The position numbers were made by a program, and so were the translations under genes. Of a stretch of 64,000 nucleotides of DNA, positions 34,301 to 40,920 are shown piece after piece. Source of the DNA: Eutreptiella sp. 'Long Island Sound 2002' (lineage: Eukaryota; Euglenozoa; Euglenophyceae; Eutreptiales; Eutreptiaceae); the NCBI GenBank assembly GCA_964036045.1, contig OZ038379.1, positions 181,778,936-181,842,935 of the forward strand, in the 5' to 3' direction. The notes under the pieces were generated by a model that was given only the letters and a program-made list of their open reading frames with translations, was not told where the DNA came from and ran no database searches. Every line of letters begins with the position of its first letter. Position 1 is the stretch's first letter.

Positions 34301-36651
34301 GGACAGCAGTGGCTCAAATCGTGCTGCCCGGACGAGCCATGTTTGGAAACAGCCCCCCCTCTTTTGATGCACACCTCCAAGTGATCAGCGCATTGAGGGG
34401 GATCTTGTTGACTCATGTGAGTTGGGTGGGGGGGGGGGGGGGGGCGCTCCCCCCCCCATGCGGGGGCAACTAATCCACCTCCAGGGGGGGGGGGTTAGTG
34501 CGGGGAGCGAAGGTTAATGCCGGATGGATCCTTAGTGTCTTGACCACCACAACCCGCCGCCATGGAGAAACAGAAATGGTGGGGTCAAGACAGCGGCTTG
34601 GCGGACCTTCAGGAGAAGGTCGACACTGCATCGTGCGGTGGAGAATGAACGGGTGACTGCCCGGGGCCCTGTAAAGAAACCACAGATGCTTCATTGCTCT
34701 TGTGCCTGTACTGCAGAAAGGCGCCTATTGGCGTCGAACATGCTTTGTCTTGTTTGACGATCCAACTGACGAGGATCATGATGCAGGACAGGGTGGGGGG
34801 GGGAGGGTTAGTGCGGGAAAAGTGTTGTCCTGAAAAGTTTCAGACGGGAAAAATTCCGGTGTGATCCTTAAAAGTGACGAGAAAAATTGCGCCACACCTT
34901 TGCTTGCGGACCCTTCCATGCGTCAATGCCCCGCCCTGCCACCACAAAGAAACAGGAACGCTGTGGAGCTTTGTGAATGGCGGGGAGCGGTGCGGCCCAT
35001 TTCCCGAACTCCCTCCCTCTGCCCAACCTCCGACAGGGCCCGGCAAAGGGCTTTGCAGGGGGTGCCATAGGAAGTCTGCCGGTTGGGATTTTCGGATGCG
35101 TGCAATTGTCCAAGTTTTGGAGAGGTATCTGTAGACATTGCTTTGGGCTTCAGAAGGGGGGGGGGGGGGGGCAAGCCAATTATTTACGGGGGTTTACAGG
35201 GCTTTCGGCCCTGGTCCCCAGATCCGGAAAATGGCCTAATTTTCAAAAAAGGGGGGGGGCGTAAATTGCTGAGAACTAGTGTAGATTCATTAAATTCAAG
35301 GAAAGGACGGTGTCACTCAACAGCTCAACCAAAGCACTTGATTTACCTATTTTACACCGAATTTACCAACATTCACAGGAATTTACACCATTTTCCGTGT
35401 GATTCACACAAGTTACAGCGTATATTGCCTTGCACCCCCCCCCCCCTCTTTTACAATCAGCCCGGGGGGGGGGGGATCAAGGCTGAGTGAGTGTTCCACT
35501 TGGCACGTCCGGGTGTCGGGCAGAGGGGTAGGAGAAACAAATTTCGTTCCACATTGAAGAGGAGACGGGCAGATTTGTATGCATCCCATGGCACCATCAC
35601 AAAATCCGGGACCTGTCATTGGAGCACCAACATCTGCAGGCCAAACCACGGGGGGGGCGCCAAGACCGGACCCTTTACCCTCCCTGCCGGTTTTTGGTTG
35701 GGAAGTGCCGGACCATGGGCGCCGAAGGCACCCTAAGGAAATTTTGCTTGAACTAGTAGAGGGTGAAAAAATGGGTTTTCATCCCATGTGTCTATACTCA
35801 AAATACTCAGTTTTTTCAGTAGAACCCAATAATGGATGAAAACCAAATTGGACCAAATATCAATACCACCCGTGTGCAAAGGTATGTCAGAGATGGCCCA
35901 TACCCTAGTGGTGCCTCTGCAACTGTAAGGTCCAGGGTCAGGGACACAATGGAAAAATTTTTGTTTTTTTGTTTTTTTGTTTTTTTTTGTGCTTTGATTT
36001 TGTCCCCTTTGTTGGGGATCCCCGAGAATGCAGGGGTGATGTAGCATTTCCGCCCACTTTTGGGCCCCCGAGAAGGCAGGGGTGAGGCAGCCAATTCTGA
36101 TTTTGTCCCCTGTTGTTTGGGGATCCCCGAGAATGCAGGGGTGATGTAGCATTTCCGCCCACTTTTGGGCCCCTGATGATCCCATTCCACATGGCCTTCG
36201 TACATACATACCGCAAAAATGTTTAGCACGATGAGGGGGTCATTTTAAGCCAATATGTTGGGGTCCGGGTGCCCCCCTCCCCCTCAGCCGGCCCCAGACC
36301 CCCCCCCAGACCCACCCCCCCCCCCGCCCTGAAATTGGCTTGAAAGTGGGGGGGTGTCGGCGTATGGCCTGATGGTACACCCCCCCCCCCCCCCCCCCGT
36401 GGGCCAAACCCCATTTACACACACGCAGCACGCGCAACACGCAGACACTGACAGACAGGGAAACCTCTGTGTCCCCGTTTGTCTTGCAATCGTGTGTGTG
36501 CCTGCCTGCAGCCCCACCCTCCCCATCGGCGCTTCTTTGCAGAGCGGAGGACGAGAACGCGACGCTACAAGGAGTCCTGCAGAAGCACAAGCTCCCCATC
36601 CCCGCCTCATCAGCCCACATTTCCAAGCCCCCTTCGACGTTGCGGACGTGA
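7043..36651 (+). CDS. Gene B: 13-exon coiled-coil protein (~690 aa), 29.6-kb gene
   Basis: Assembled by eye from 13 segments: 7043-7307, 7655-7821, 9777-9809, 11665-11796, 13825-13943 (or -13925), 14969-15134, 16052-16306, 16992-17075, 27737-27970, 29478-29645, 31821-31949 (or -31966), 33935-34126, 36543-36651. All acceptors are CAG, donors often GTGTGC/GTGTGT, and phases agree at every junction except 11/12. Residues ~1-145 are low-complexity (Pro/Ala-rich, then Asn/Thr/His-rich). Residues ~160-650 are almost all heptad coiled coil rich in Gln, Glu, Lys, Ala and Leu. A short Pro/Ser tail ends at TGA. No family is recognised; a structural role (cytoskeleton, centrosome/cilium, Golgi) is only a guess. 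Introns reach 10.7 kb. No in-frame TAA/TAG occurs in the listed exons. Confidence 0.75.
7655..7821 (+). CDS. Gene B exon 2 (Asn/Thr/His-rich)
   Basis: Bounded by GCTGCAG and a GTGTGC donor. It enters in phase 1 (DEAKYAANG...) and exits in phase 0 (...SASLPQ). It encodes a low-complexity run of Asn, Thr and His (TTTHHNTTTHHN) probably grown by codon repeat expansion. The following intron starts directly with a TGTC microsatellite. Confidence 0.65.
7838..8275. repeat. (TGTC)n microsatellite with TGTA variants
   Basis: About 440 bp of TGTC/TGTA/TGCC tetranucleotides on the plus strand, within intron 2 of gene B. Apparent long open frames across it are artefacts of the 4-bp period. A complementary CAGA tract follows at 8708-8803. 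Confidence 0.95.
8708..8803. repeat. (CAGA)n/(CACA)n microsatellite
   Basis: Roughly 95 bp of CAGA, CACA and GGCAGA units. It is complementary in sense to the TGTC tract about 430 bp upstream in the same intron, so the pre-mRNA could pair the two. Confidence 0.9.
9303..9345 (-). repeat. Repeat family H, single inverted unit
   Basis: GCCATATTGATCTCTCCCTACCATGGGG...GAGAAGGCA is the reverse complement of the 53-bp tandem unit at 59354-59560. Related units lie at 36005-36175. Confidence 0.7.
9777..9809 (+). CDS. Gene B exon 3 (33-nt micro-exon, tentative)
   Basis: CGTTGTCACAG acceptor, 11 codons (DGFLNLRTVQQ), then CAG followed by GTGTGT donor. Phase 0 on both sides lets it be included or skipped without changing the frame. 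The peptide is short, so support rests on splice signals and phase only. Confidence 0.5.
9844..10192. mobile_element. hAT-type MITE, family A, copy 2
   Basis: Perfect 13-bp terminal inverted repeats CAGGGCTCCTTTG (9844-9856) and CAAAGGAGCCCTG (10180-10192). The flanking octamers TCTGGGGG (9836-9843) and TCTGGGAG (10193-10200) match at 7 of 8. The interior is homologous to the other family A copies but has about 50 bp extra near the right end. It lies in an intron of gene B. Confidence 0.87.
11665..11796 (+). CDS. Gene B exon 4 (coiled coil)
   Basis: Acceptor CTCCAG, donor GTGTGC, 44 codons, phase 0 to phase 0. Starts EMERLRSQLAEADL and ends AEMQKK. Leu/Met/Val at heptad a/d positions and a charged remainder indicate the start of the coiled-coil region. 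Confidence 0.8.
11965..12190. repeat. Repeat family F, copy 1, with CCAACCGC minisatellite
   Basis: Begins AAGGACAGCCCTTAAGGACAGCCCCCAGGGACC, then a variable run of CCAACCGC units, then CCATTGTTCAAT, GAAGCAGAGAGCG, CCCATGAACRTTCGTTTCTG and a C-run. The second copy at 32872-33130 shares all of these with a longer CCAACCGC run. Class unknown. Confidence 0.8.
13040..13280. mobile_element. Family A MITE remnant (ends lost)
   Basis: Carries the family A interior (AACTACTCAGCATCTCC, GTGATTGGGCGAAATTGTC, TCAGTTTAGGCCAAAAAATTTCTTCGGCGCCTTCGGCGTCTCTAA). I find neither the CAGGGCTCC terminus nor a target duplication. Multiple long G and C runs surround it. Confidence 0.7.
13825..13943 (+). CDS. Gene B exon 5 (coiled coil; donor ambiguous)
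   Basis: Acceptor CCGTCAG, phase 0 entry (VRSSKKAEDSGKKMADLMAQ...). Two exits give the correct phase 2: a GC donor after 13943 (CAG then GCGTGC) or a GT donor after 13925 (GTGCAA). Both join in frame to exon 6 (SQREKARQ or RQREKARQ). Confidence 0.75.
14620..14812. repeat. Interspersed repeat family D, copy 2
   Basis: Matches 3925-4155 and 28820-29065 through AGAACGGGTGACTGTCCAGGGCCCCGTAAAG and ends in a G-run. It lies in intron 5 of gene B and lacks the 5' part seen in the other copies. Confidence 0.8.
14969..15134 (+). CDS. Gene B exon 6 (coiled coil)
   Basis: Acceptor CCCGACAG, phase 2 entry, donor GTCCCC after GAACAG, phase 0 exit. Encodes QREKARQFENERQSLVRQL... to DLRSAEQ, a strongly heptad-patterned, Gln/Arg/Glu-rich helix. 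Confidence 0.85.
16052..16306 (+). CDS. Gene B exon 7 (coiled coil, longest exon)
   Basis: Acceptor TTCGCCCAG, donor GTGTGC after CAGCGG, 85 codons, phase 0 to 0. Encodes AVGEQAALKRKLKAEAK through EKEKLLLLDRQR. Continuous coiled coil with Gln-rich stretches (KAKQQQEAW, RKAQQQFAE). Confidence 0.87.
16992..17075 (+). CDS. Gene B exon 8 (coiled coil)
   Basis: Acceptor GTGTGCAG, donor GTTGTC after AAGAAG, 28 codons, phase 0 to 0. Encodes EAEALQRELEVRRAKEQQAQ followed by KLEEHLKK. It is followed by the 10.7-kb intron containing the antisense retrotransposon. Confidence 0.83.
17305..17490. repeat. Purine-rich GACAGAGAGACG/G-run repeat
   Basis: Irregular repeats of GGGACAGAGAGACGT separated by G-runs of 8-14, about 190 bp, in intron 8 of gene B. 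The purine-only strand is prone to quadruplex or triplex formation. Frames across it are low-complexity artefacts. Confidence 0.85.
18062..18158. repeat. (GGGA)n and (GAGGTA)n microsatellite
   Basis: GGGA units from about 18077 to 18138 pass directly into three GAGGTA units. Read on the minus strand this is the position of the 3' tail of the antisense LINE, so the GAGGTA units may be the element's tail and the GGGA units its target. A second GGGA array lies at 27220-27273 on the other side. Confidence 0.8.
18512..23731 (-). CDS. LINE ORF2 polyprotein: zinc ribbon, APE endonuclease, RT, RNase H
   Basis: One frame from just after a TGA at 23732 to TGA at 18512, interrupted by TAG 22466-22468, TGA 21977-21979 and TAG 21080-21082. 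Domains in order: a zinc ribbon CLSC...CPTC (~23560-23505, ahead of the first ATG at 23539); APE endonuclease (~22870-21990; SPDIVTLQEVWN, ADMN and AIDHVLV motifs); RT (~21600-20300; HRPLSITSPL, KWDESHVSFRI as motif A, NQGC as motif B, FSDD catalytic pair at ~20824); RNase H (~20060-19680; candidate Asp, Glu, Asp, Asp residues visible); a terminal CPYC...H...H zinc finger (~19370-19305). It nicks target DNA, reverse-transcribes the element RNA and degrades the RNA strand. The three internal stops either inactivate it or, for TAG, are read as sense. Confidence 0.83.
23765..25753 (-). CDS. LINE ORF1-like protein, function not recognised
   Basis: One frame from ATG 25753 to TGA 23765, interrupted only by TAG at 24770-24772, 24716-24718 and 24350-24352. 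If TAG is sense it is ~660 residues. It begins MPAFTSISPEQQREQLRP, has a central helical, Trp-containing part (WLAQWQARRDGK, EWQKELLKHE) and a basic C-terminus (RPKRKMITTPKLNKSQRRQRQAQ) suited to nucleic-acid binding. Position upstream of ORF2 in the same orientation supports an ORF1 (RNA-binding or coat-like) role; no CCHC knuckle or RRM is evident. Two TGAs (23765, 23732) separate it from ORF2. Confidence 0.65.
25754..27219 (-). other. Probable LINE 5' leader region
   Basis: Sequence upstream (minus sense) of ORF1 with no convincing host gene. It includes the 79-bp tandem monomers. Long overlapping frames on both strands at 26.5-27.1 kb are of arbitrary composition. The outer boundary at the GGGA array near 27220 is inferred. 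Confidence 0.4.
26243..26558. repeat. 79-bp tandem repeat, 4 copies
   Basis: Units start GGATGRRACCAGCT at 26243, 26322, 26401 and 26480, a strict 79-bp period. They contain CATTCGCTGTGGCCGC or CGTTCGTCACGGCCGC segments. They lie ~500 bp upstream of LINE ORF1, where promoter monomers are found in some LINEs. The longest frames here are repeat artefacts. Confidence 0.9.
27220..27560. repeat. GGGA microsatellite plus 160-bp tandem duplication
   Basis: A GGGA array (27220-27273) is followed by a unit (GAGAAGGGGACGAGAGAAATG, G13 run, GGAAGGAGGTGCGAGGGGCAAAGG) that is repeated 160 bp later, again after a GGGA array. The copies differ at one base of GGCAATAAK. It lies in the intron of gene B upstream of exon 9. 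Confidence 0.9.
27737..27970 (+). CDS. Gene B exon 9 (coiled coil)
   Basis: Acceptor GTTCATTCAG, donor GTACAC after GATGCCATG, 78 codons, phase 0 to 0. Encodes EREALQAKARATEAAFEQER through QSCDAKDAM, Gln-rich heptad helix. First exon after the retrotransposon-bearing intron. Confidence 0.87.
28147..28260 (+). CDS. Possible extra gene B exon, needs TAA as sense
   Basis: After ATGCAG the frame reads TIQ-TAA-LVQKVQASFSRH and continues QQAQARS-TAA-SHLALLRKHNA. Phase 0 entry matches exon 9. Composition (Gln, Leu, Lys, Arg, hydrophobic spacing) is that of the neighbouring coiled-coil exons, but two TAA codons lie in frame. There is no pyrimidine tract and no GT donor in phase 0 (only GC donors such as after 28200 or 28248). 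It could be a pseudo-exon or a real exon read with a non-standard code. Confidence 0.3.
28280..28365. repeat. GCGAAATTTTCGCC palindromic repeat
   Basis: Contains CCAAAATTTCGCCAGGGGAAAATTTCGCC and an inverted GGCGAAATTCTCCCCTGGCGAAAT. Related pieces lie at 28020-28070, 1617-1720 and 6090-6172, each beside a C/G-run. Probably ends of a small MITE-like family, unproven. Confidence 0.6.
28820..29065. repeat. Interspersed repeat family D, copy 3
   Basis: Closest to copy 1: ACGCRCAAACGGCACATCCCGCCACATYCAGCACAGCCCC through GGACTGTCACACAGGGGG. It lies in intron 9 of gene B. Confidence 0.82.
29150..29365. repeat. Repeat family G, copy 1
   Basis: Shares AATACATGGCAARTGATGATTTTTCTGA, GACGCGCTGATYCC, CCCATTTTCATTTTTT, GGTCAGTCTCGGTA, GGGCTGTRTCGACCCCC and CTGCAAACGAAAGCC with 33645-33895. 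In both places a coiled-coil exon of gene B follows within 120 bp. Confidence 0.8.
29478..29645 (+). CDS. Gene B exon 10 (coiled coil)
   Basis: Acceptor GGTGCAG, donor GTCCTG after AAGCAG, 56 codons, phase 0 to 0. Encodes VSALKKQNEEVSAQ through SAGAKQQKQ. Confidence 0.85.
29905..30060. mobile_element. Family B MITE remnant
   Basis: Matches the interior of the MITEs at 2612 and 4692 (GAGGCCAAAAAAAAGTTTGTGTACC, AAATCGACCTCCAA, TTTCTGATGTGGGTGG). Both CAGGCCTTTGC termini are missing and there is no target duplication. Confidence 0.82.
31821..31949 (+). CDS. Gene B exon 11 (coiled coil; 3' end uncertain)
   Basis: Acceptor GTGATCTCAG, phase 0 entry, VQELQEQCKALGREKDAAVA... to MAAYALLA before a GTAACC donor (phase 0). 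Exon 12 needs a phase-2 partner, so the GTGTCC donor after 31966 or an unseen intervening exon may be used instead. Confidence 0.72.
32872..33130. repeat. Repeat family F, copy 2
   Basis: AAAGACAGCCCTTAAGGACAGCCCCCAGGGACC, then a long variable CCAACCGC array, then CCATTGTTCAATACTGTTTC...CATGAACGTTCGTTTCTG. Homologous to 11965-12190 with a different number of CCAACCGC units. Confidence 0.82.
33645..33895. repeat. Repeat family G, copy 2
   Basis: Second copy of the family at 29150-29365, slightly longer T and C runs. It ends about 40 bp before gene B exon 12. Confidence 0.8.
33935..34126 (+). CDS. Gene B exon 12 (coiled coil)
   Basis: Acceptor GTGCCGCAG, phase 2 entry and phase 2 exit at a GTGTGT donor. 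Encodes LKKSVADLKTETKQLRMENK through GDANNQILGRLKK with a short Pro-containing break (TAPPSAAQ). Phase matches exon 13. Confidence 0.83.
34641..34680. repeat. Fragment of repeat family D
   Basis: GAATGAACGGGTGACTGCCCGGGGCCCTGTAAAGAAAC matches the 3' part of the family D copies. Confidence 0.65.
36005..36175. repeat. Repeat family H, three inverted units
   Basis: GGGGATCCCCGAGAATGCAGGGGTGATGTAGCATTTCCGCCC occurs twice (about 36015 and 36119) with a diverged unit between. Reverse-complemented it resembles the 53-bp units at 59354-59560 and 9303-9345. Confidence 0.75.
36543..36651 (+). CDS. Gene B exon 13 (C-terminus, TGA stop)
   Basis: Acceptor CTTCTTTGCAG with a good pyrimidine tract, phase 2 entry that completes Lys from exon 12. 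Encodes AEDENATLQGVLQKHKLP then a Pro/Ser tail ending STLRT and TGA (36649-36651). Confidence 0.75.
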
Positions 36652-38590
36652 GCCCATCGATTGCTGGTGATCTCACAGCGCGTGGCCTGCAGCTGGAGAG
36701 TCCAACCGGTCATTCGCCCCCCCCCCCCTTCCCCCCTTTTCTCCTTTTTCCCCCATTTTCCCCCATTTCCCCCCATTTCCACGCTCCGAAAATCCCAGTT
36801 CGGTGAGTTGGTGAGTTCGGTAGTGGTTAGCGCGGATGCCTGAGTGGTTACCAGTTCAAGGAGACCATCCTCAATGTTGCCATAGAATTGAGCCATGGAA
36901 CAGATGTGTGCTGTGCCTGTTGTTTGGCGCAATGAGCCCTGCTTTAAGGTGGCACTTTCTCCCCAATTTTGTCCACAAAACTCTTCGTTTGCCGTGCCAC
37001 AGGCCTGCCACATGCCAAACCCCATAATTTGGGGTTTTTTGCAAGCCCAAACGGACCTCAAAAGGTTCATTTGCTGCGCCATGCGTGAGGCCACTGAAAT
37101 GGTGCAATATTTGGCTGACCTGCACTTCACTCCTTTTCTTTGTACATTTTGTATCATGTTTACCCCCATATTTGCCCTGCTCTGTGACCCCGCGTATTTG
37201 TCGTTTGGCGCGATACTGATGTGTGCCGTTGCGGAGGGTCAGTCGCACGCTCCGCGACAAGCAAACGATGGTCTGACAGGGCGTCCTTGGTGTTCGAGCG
37301 CCTATTTCGGATGTCCCGGTGGACTGTAGGTGTGCCGTCGCTGCATGGAGTATGTCGATTGAGAGCGCACGCTCGAAGAAGTATTTTTGGGGGGCAGGCG
37401 TCTGCTCTCGACATCATTGCACCGACTGCAGGCCTGTGCTTGTTGTGGGTTTCTCGAAGGGTGAAGGTCCACACCTCCCTCAGAGCACCCCCAACCCCCA
37501 CGCGATGCAAGGACACTGACGGCACCCGTGCCGTACCCGCTTCTCCAAATCCCTCCAACCTCATTCCATTTACCCCTCAGTGCCTGTGAAGTTCCGGGTC
37601 ACGTGGCTCAGTTGTTGCAGTCGTGGATTCCTGAGCCAGAGGTCCTTGGTTCGATCCCCATGTGGAGCATCAGGAACGCACTGTCTAGGGCGCTCGGATG
37701 TCCGTGACCCCGGATGTCCGTGACCCCGTGAGCTCGATGTGAAGCTGCGTGGGATAAAGGGTAAGGGTACGCCGGAGGCCGGAGATTAGCCGGGCAGCCT
37801 CATCTTTACTGGTTTGCTGGTTGTTCCAGGACCCTGTTTGGAGAACTGCAAGGGTTGGGTATGTTGACAGTGGCTTGGGTTGTGCTTTTTCTGGTGGTGT
37901 TCGTTCCTACACACGCAACCAGCTCCAACACCTCCTCCTGTCCCTCTTGTCCAATCACGCACAAGCCTGACCAAACCCCTGCCCCACGTGTCAAACCGTA
38001 TGTTCAGCATCTTTCGTCCGTTCTTGACCCCGATGTGCAATGATGTGCAAAGATCTGTCTGATATTTATCATCTTCCCCTTGTCTGCCCTCGATGATTGC
38101 AAAACTTGTTTTGTCTCTTCCCCAAACTTCCACTTCCGAATAGGCTGATGTAAATAAGTGCTGCAGGTTCATGATGCAAGGCAGAGATCTTCCGACGGTA
38201 CCCAAACACCATGGTTGTAGAAAGGCACTCGGAGACAGCACCCGTGTTTTCCTGTAGCCTCACATTTTGCATCACCAAAACACATCCCCTCAGACACCAA
38301 GGGTGACTTTTTCCTTGTTCTTAACCAATGCTTGTTTAGGGAAGAGGGGGGCAAAGGGCGATTGAATTGTGATGCCAACAGAAGCCTCTCCTCCCCCCTC
38401 CCCTAGACGTTGATGCGGCCGGAGCAAAATATTTTGCTCCGAGAACAATCTATTGCAGGTTGCTGCCATTGCTGAAACTCCACCTGCTGATACTTCTCGG
38501 CACACGTTGTTCAAGAATTAGGATCCAGGAACCTCCCTGGCACATTTCACTTCTGCTGTGCCTCACTGCTCATCATTCTGCCAACTGTGC
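36652..38590. other. Spacer downstream of gene B
   Basis: No gene supported. Contains C-runs near 36715, a tRNA-like segment near 36828-36875 (GTAGTGGTTAGCGCGGATGCC, weak) and a clearer tRNA-like unit at 37595-37670. No AATAAA close to the stop of gene B was noticed. Confidence 0.4.
37595..37670 (+). ncRNA. tRNA-derived SINE head (A and B boxes)
   Basis: A-box-like TGGCTCAGTTG at 37604-37614 and B-box-like GGTTCGATCCC at 37648-37658, correctly ordered and spaced for RNA polymerase III. The T-stem has mismatches and the acceptor stem does not pair, so it is not a functional tRNA. Downstream lies a short duplication (GGATGTCCGTGACCCC twice, 37696-37730). Family membership cannot be shown because I see no second copy. 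Confidence 0.5.
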
Positions 38591-38598
38591 TCCCTGAC

Positions 38599-38907
38599 CA
38601 GGGCTCCTTTTAACAACTCAGCACCACTGGGGTGGTGGGGGTGGGGGGGTCCCGCCCTCCGTGCCCCCCCCTCCCGTGGACCCACCCACGCACCAACCCC
38701 TCCCCACTTAAAAGATTGAGCCAAGTTTCTTCCGGGCCTTCGATCGGTCAAAATTCTTCTCTGGTGCCTTCAACGCCAAGTAGTTTACACCAAAAATTTT
38801 CTTCAGCGCCTTTGGCGTCTCTAAAAACTCAGCACCACCGGGGGGAAGGGGAGGGCTGGACCCACCCACCCACCCCCCTGGACCCCCGCCCCTGAAAAGG
38901 AGCCCTG
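38599..38907. mobile_element. hAT-type MITE, family A, best-preserved copy
   Basis: Perfect 13-bp terminal inverted repeats CAGGGCTCCTTTT (38599-38611) and AAAAGGAGCCCTG (38895-38907). A perfect 8-bp target duplication TCCCTGAC flanks it (38591-38598 and 38908-38915). It is 309 bp with no ORF. It is the reference for the copies at 3286 and 9844 and the remnant at 13040. Confidence 0.95.
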
Positions 38908-38915
38908 TCCCTGAC

Positions 38916-40918
38916 GCAAGCGGGGAATCAAAGAACAGTTGACCCCACTTACCTCCAGTTTGTATGTGCACTGGCCGCAGCCTTACTTTGCAACATGGTT
39001 CTCACCCTTTGCCTAACCGCTGTTATGTCATGTGTTTTGTATTGCGGAGTGCTGAGGTTGTGTGTGATTCGGAGATGTTTGGCACAGTTGCGCCGGGGGC
39101 TCAGGCAGCAACAGCTCAGTCTGGCTCGCAGTCGCGGCACGTCGTTGGTGATGCGTCGATGTGTTGGTGGGTGTGCCTGCTGAGGGCCGGTCCTCGGCGC
39201 TAGCTCCACGTCGCTGTGGTAAGGTGGCATCTTTTAGTACGCCGTCACACTGCATGGAGCACGGGTGTGTATTGTATTTATTATGTGGTGTGTGTGTGCG
39301 CGTGGGTGCATGTGTGGGGGGGGGGGGGAGATCGATGGGCCTGGCGCAGCTACTGGGTAGGGGCAGGGCCTGATTCTCCCAATTTATCCGGGGAGCCAGG
39401 TAAGATTTGACATTTTGCGGGAGGACATTGCCCCAGCACTCGTTGAAGGCGAGTTTGAACCTCAAATAACCATGGATGCTTCACCTATGAATCCACATGC
39501 GTTGTGTTGCTTGACTCCCAACAACTCACGTGTGGCAGGGAGTTAGGTCAATTATAGTGCAGAGCAAATTGACAAAAAACATGCAAATGGCCTAACTTGG
39601 GCATACAAGCAGAATAGGAAAACAGGGCGATCCTCCTGACCCAAGTATCAATATACAAGCATTGATACTCCCTTAGTATACATGCAACGGGGTTTGGTAT
39701 ACTAACGTAGTGGCTCACTGCTGTTCCACAAGGGGATGATCCCATGAATTGGAGCAAAACAACAACAAATGTACAATATTTGAACCATGGAGATCACCAA
39801 AAGTTGAATATATCCTAGTACATTAAAGGAGCAAATACGAAACTACATGGCAATTGACCCTCCGGCATATATTACAAGAAATGACCTTTCTTCGTGTCTA
39901 GGTCCCTGGGCATATGGAGATATGAAAATTCAAATATGGCCCAAAATGGGGAAAATGACAAAAATAGGCCGAAATTCGGAACACACGTGATTCAATATCC
40001 CCAAGCCCATGCCGAGTTGGAACCAAAGCAAAGATGTTATAAACGCATGGGACCTATGTGTCAATACATGCACCATACCAGCTCAAGACGTTGCCTCTAG
40101 CTATTTTTCCAATTGATGGAAACATAGCACGTGAAAATTGATAAGTGGCAACCTGGACCAAAATCATGCTCATGGGTAACTCCAATGCAAAGGCAAGGAT
40201 ACATGGGGACATACCCTATTTGAGGAGGGCTTTTGTGCTCTTTACAAATCACCTTTCACTTTGGAAAACGGACGCATACAACCCCGGGACTGAAATCAGG
40301 GGGAAACACACTCAACACGCAAAATGGGTAAAAATGGCCCAAAAGTGGCCCCTCCAAATTCTATATCTATTCCTACAATGAGAGTTAAGCAAAACCCAAT
40401 TAACCCAAGGTAGCCCAACACTCCAAGTCCCCAATGAGCCATATACTTGGGCTCAACAAGCTTTGTATCCATTTTTAACACGGCAAAAGTTGAAGCACGC
40501 AAAAAACTGGAAAATTGGCAATATTGGCGAAAGGTACAAGTTCAAACTAAGGTACTTTGTGAAGTTGTCAATATGACCTATAGTCAAACTGAAGGTACCA
40601 TAGTAGTACTTTACAAATGTACTTACTTTGGGTTGAGTCATCCATACAATCCAAGAGAGATACAATTACCAAATGAACACATGACAGAAAGTCAAAACTT
40701 GCTTGTGTGTTCACTTGGCGGGCATATATAAAATAGACCACGAGATTTCAAAAATCAGCTTTTTGACCTCGGGCTGTTTGTTTGACAAGCCAGGCCAGGA
40801 CTCTGCTTCGATAAGACAAAACCGTAGCTGGGCCGAGCCGTTTGCGTCTTGTGAGTGAACATTCGTCTACGATGCACTTTCGCAGGGCAGGCTCATCCTA
40901 ACGTTCGTAGAGCAAGCG
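38916..40918. other. No supported gene; composition changes
   Basis: From about 39.4 kb the sequence appears more AT-rich and G/C homopolymers become rare compared with the left side. Frames are short and I recognise none. Confidence 0.4.
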
Positions 40919-40920
40919 TA

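Noticed and set aside
36828-36875. tRNA-like GTAGTGGTTAGCGCGGATGCC
   Set aside because: B box too divergent (AGTTCAAGG); kept only as a note.
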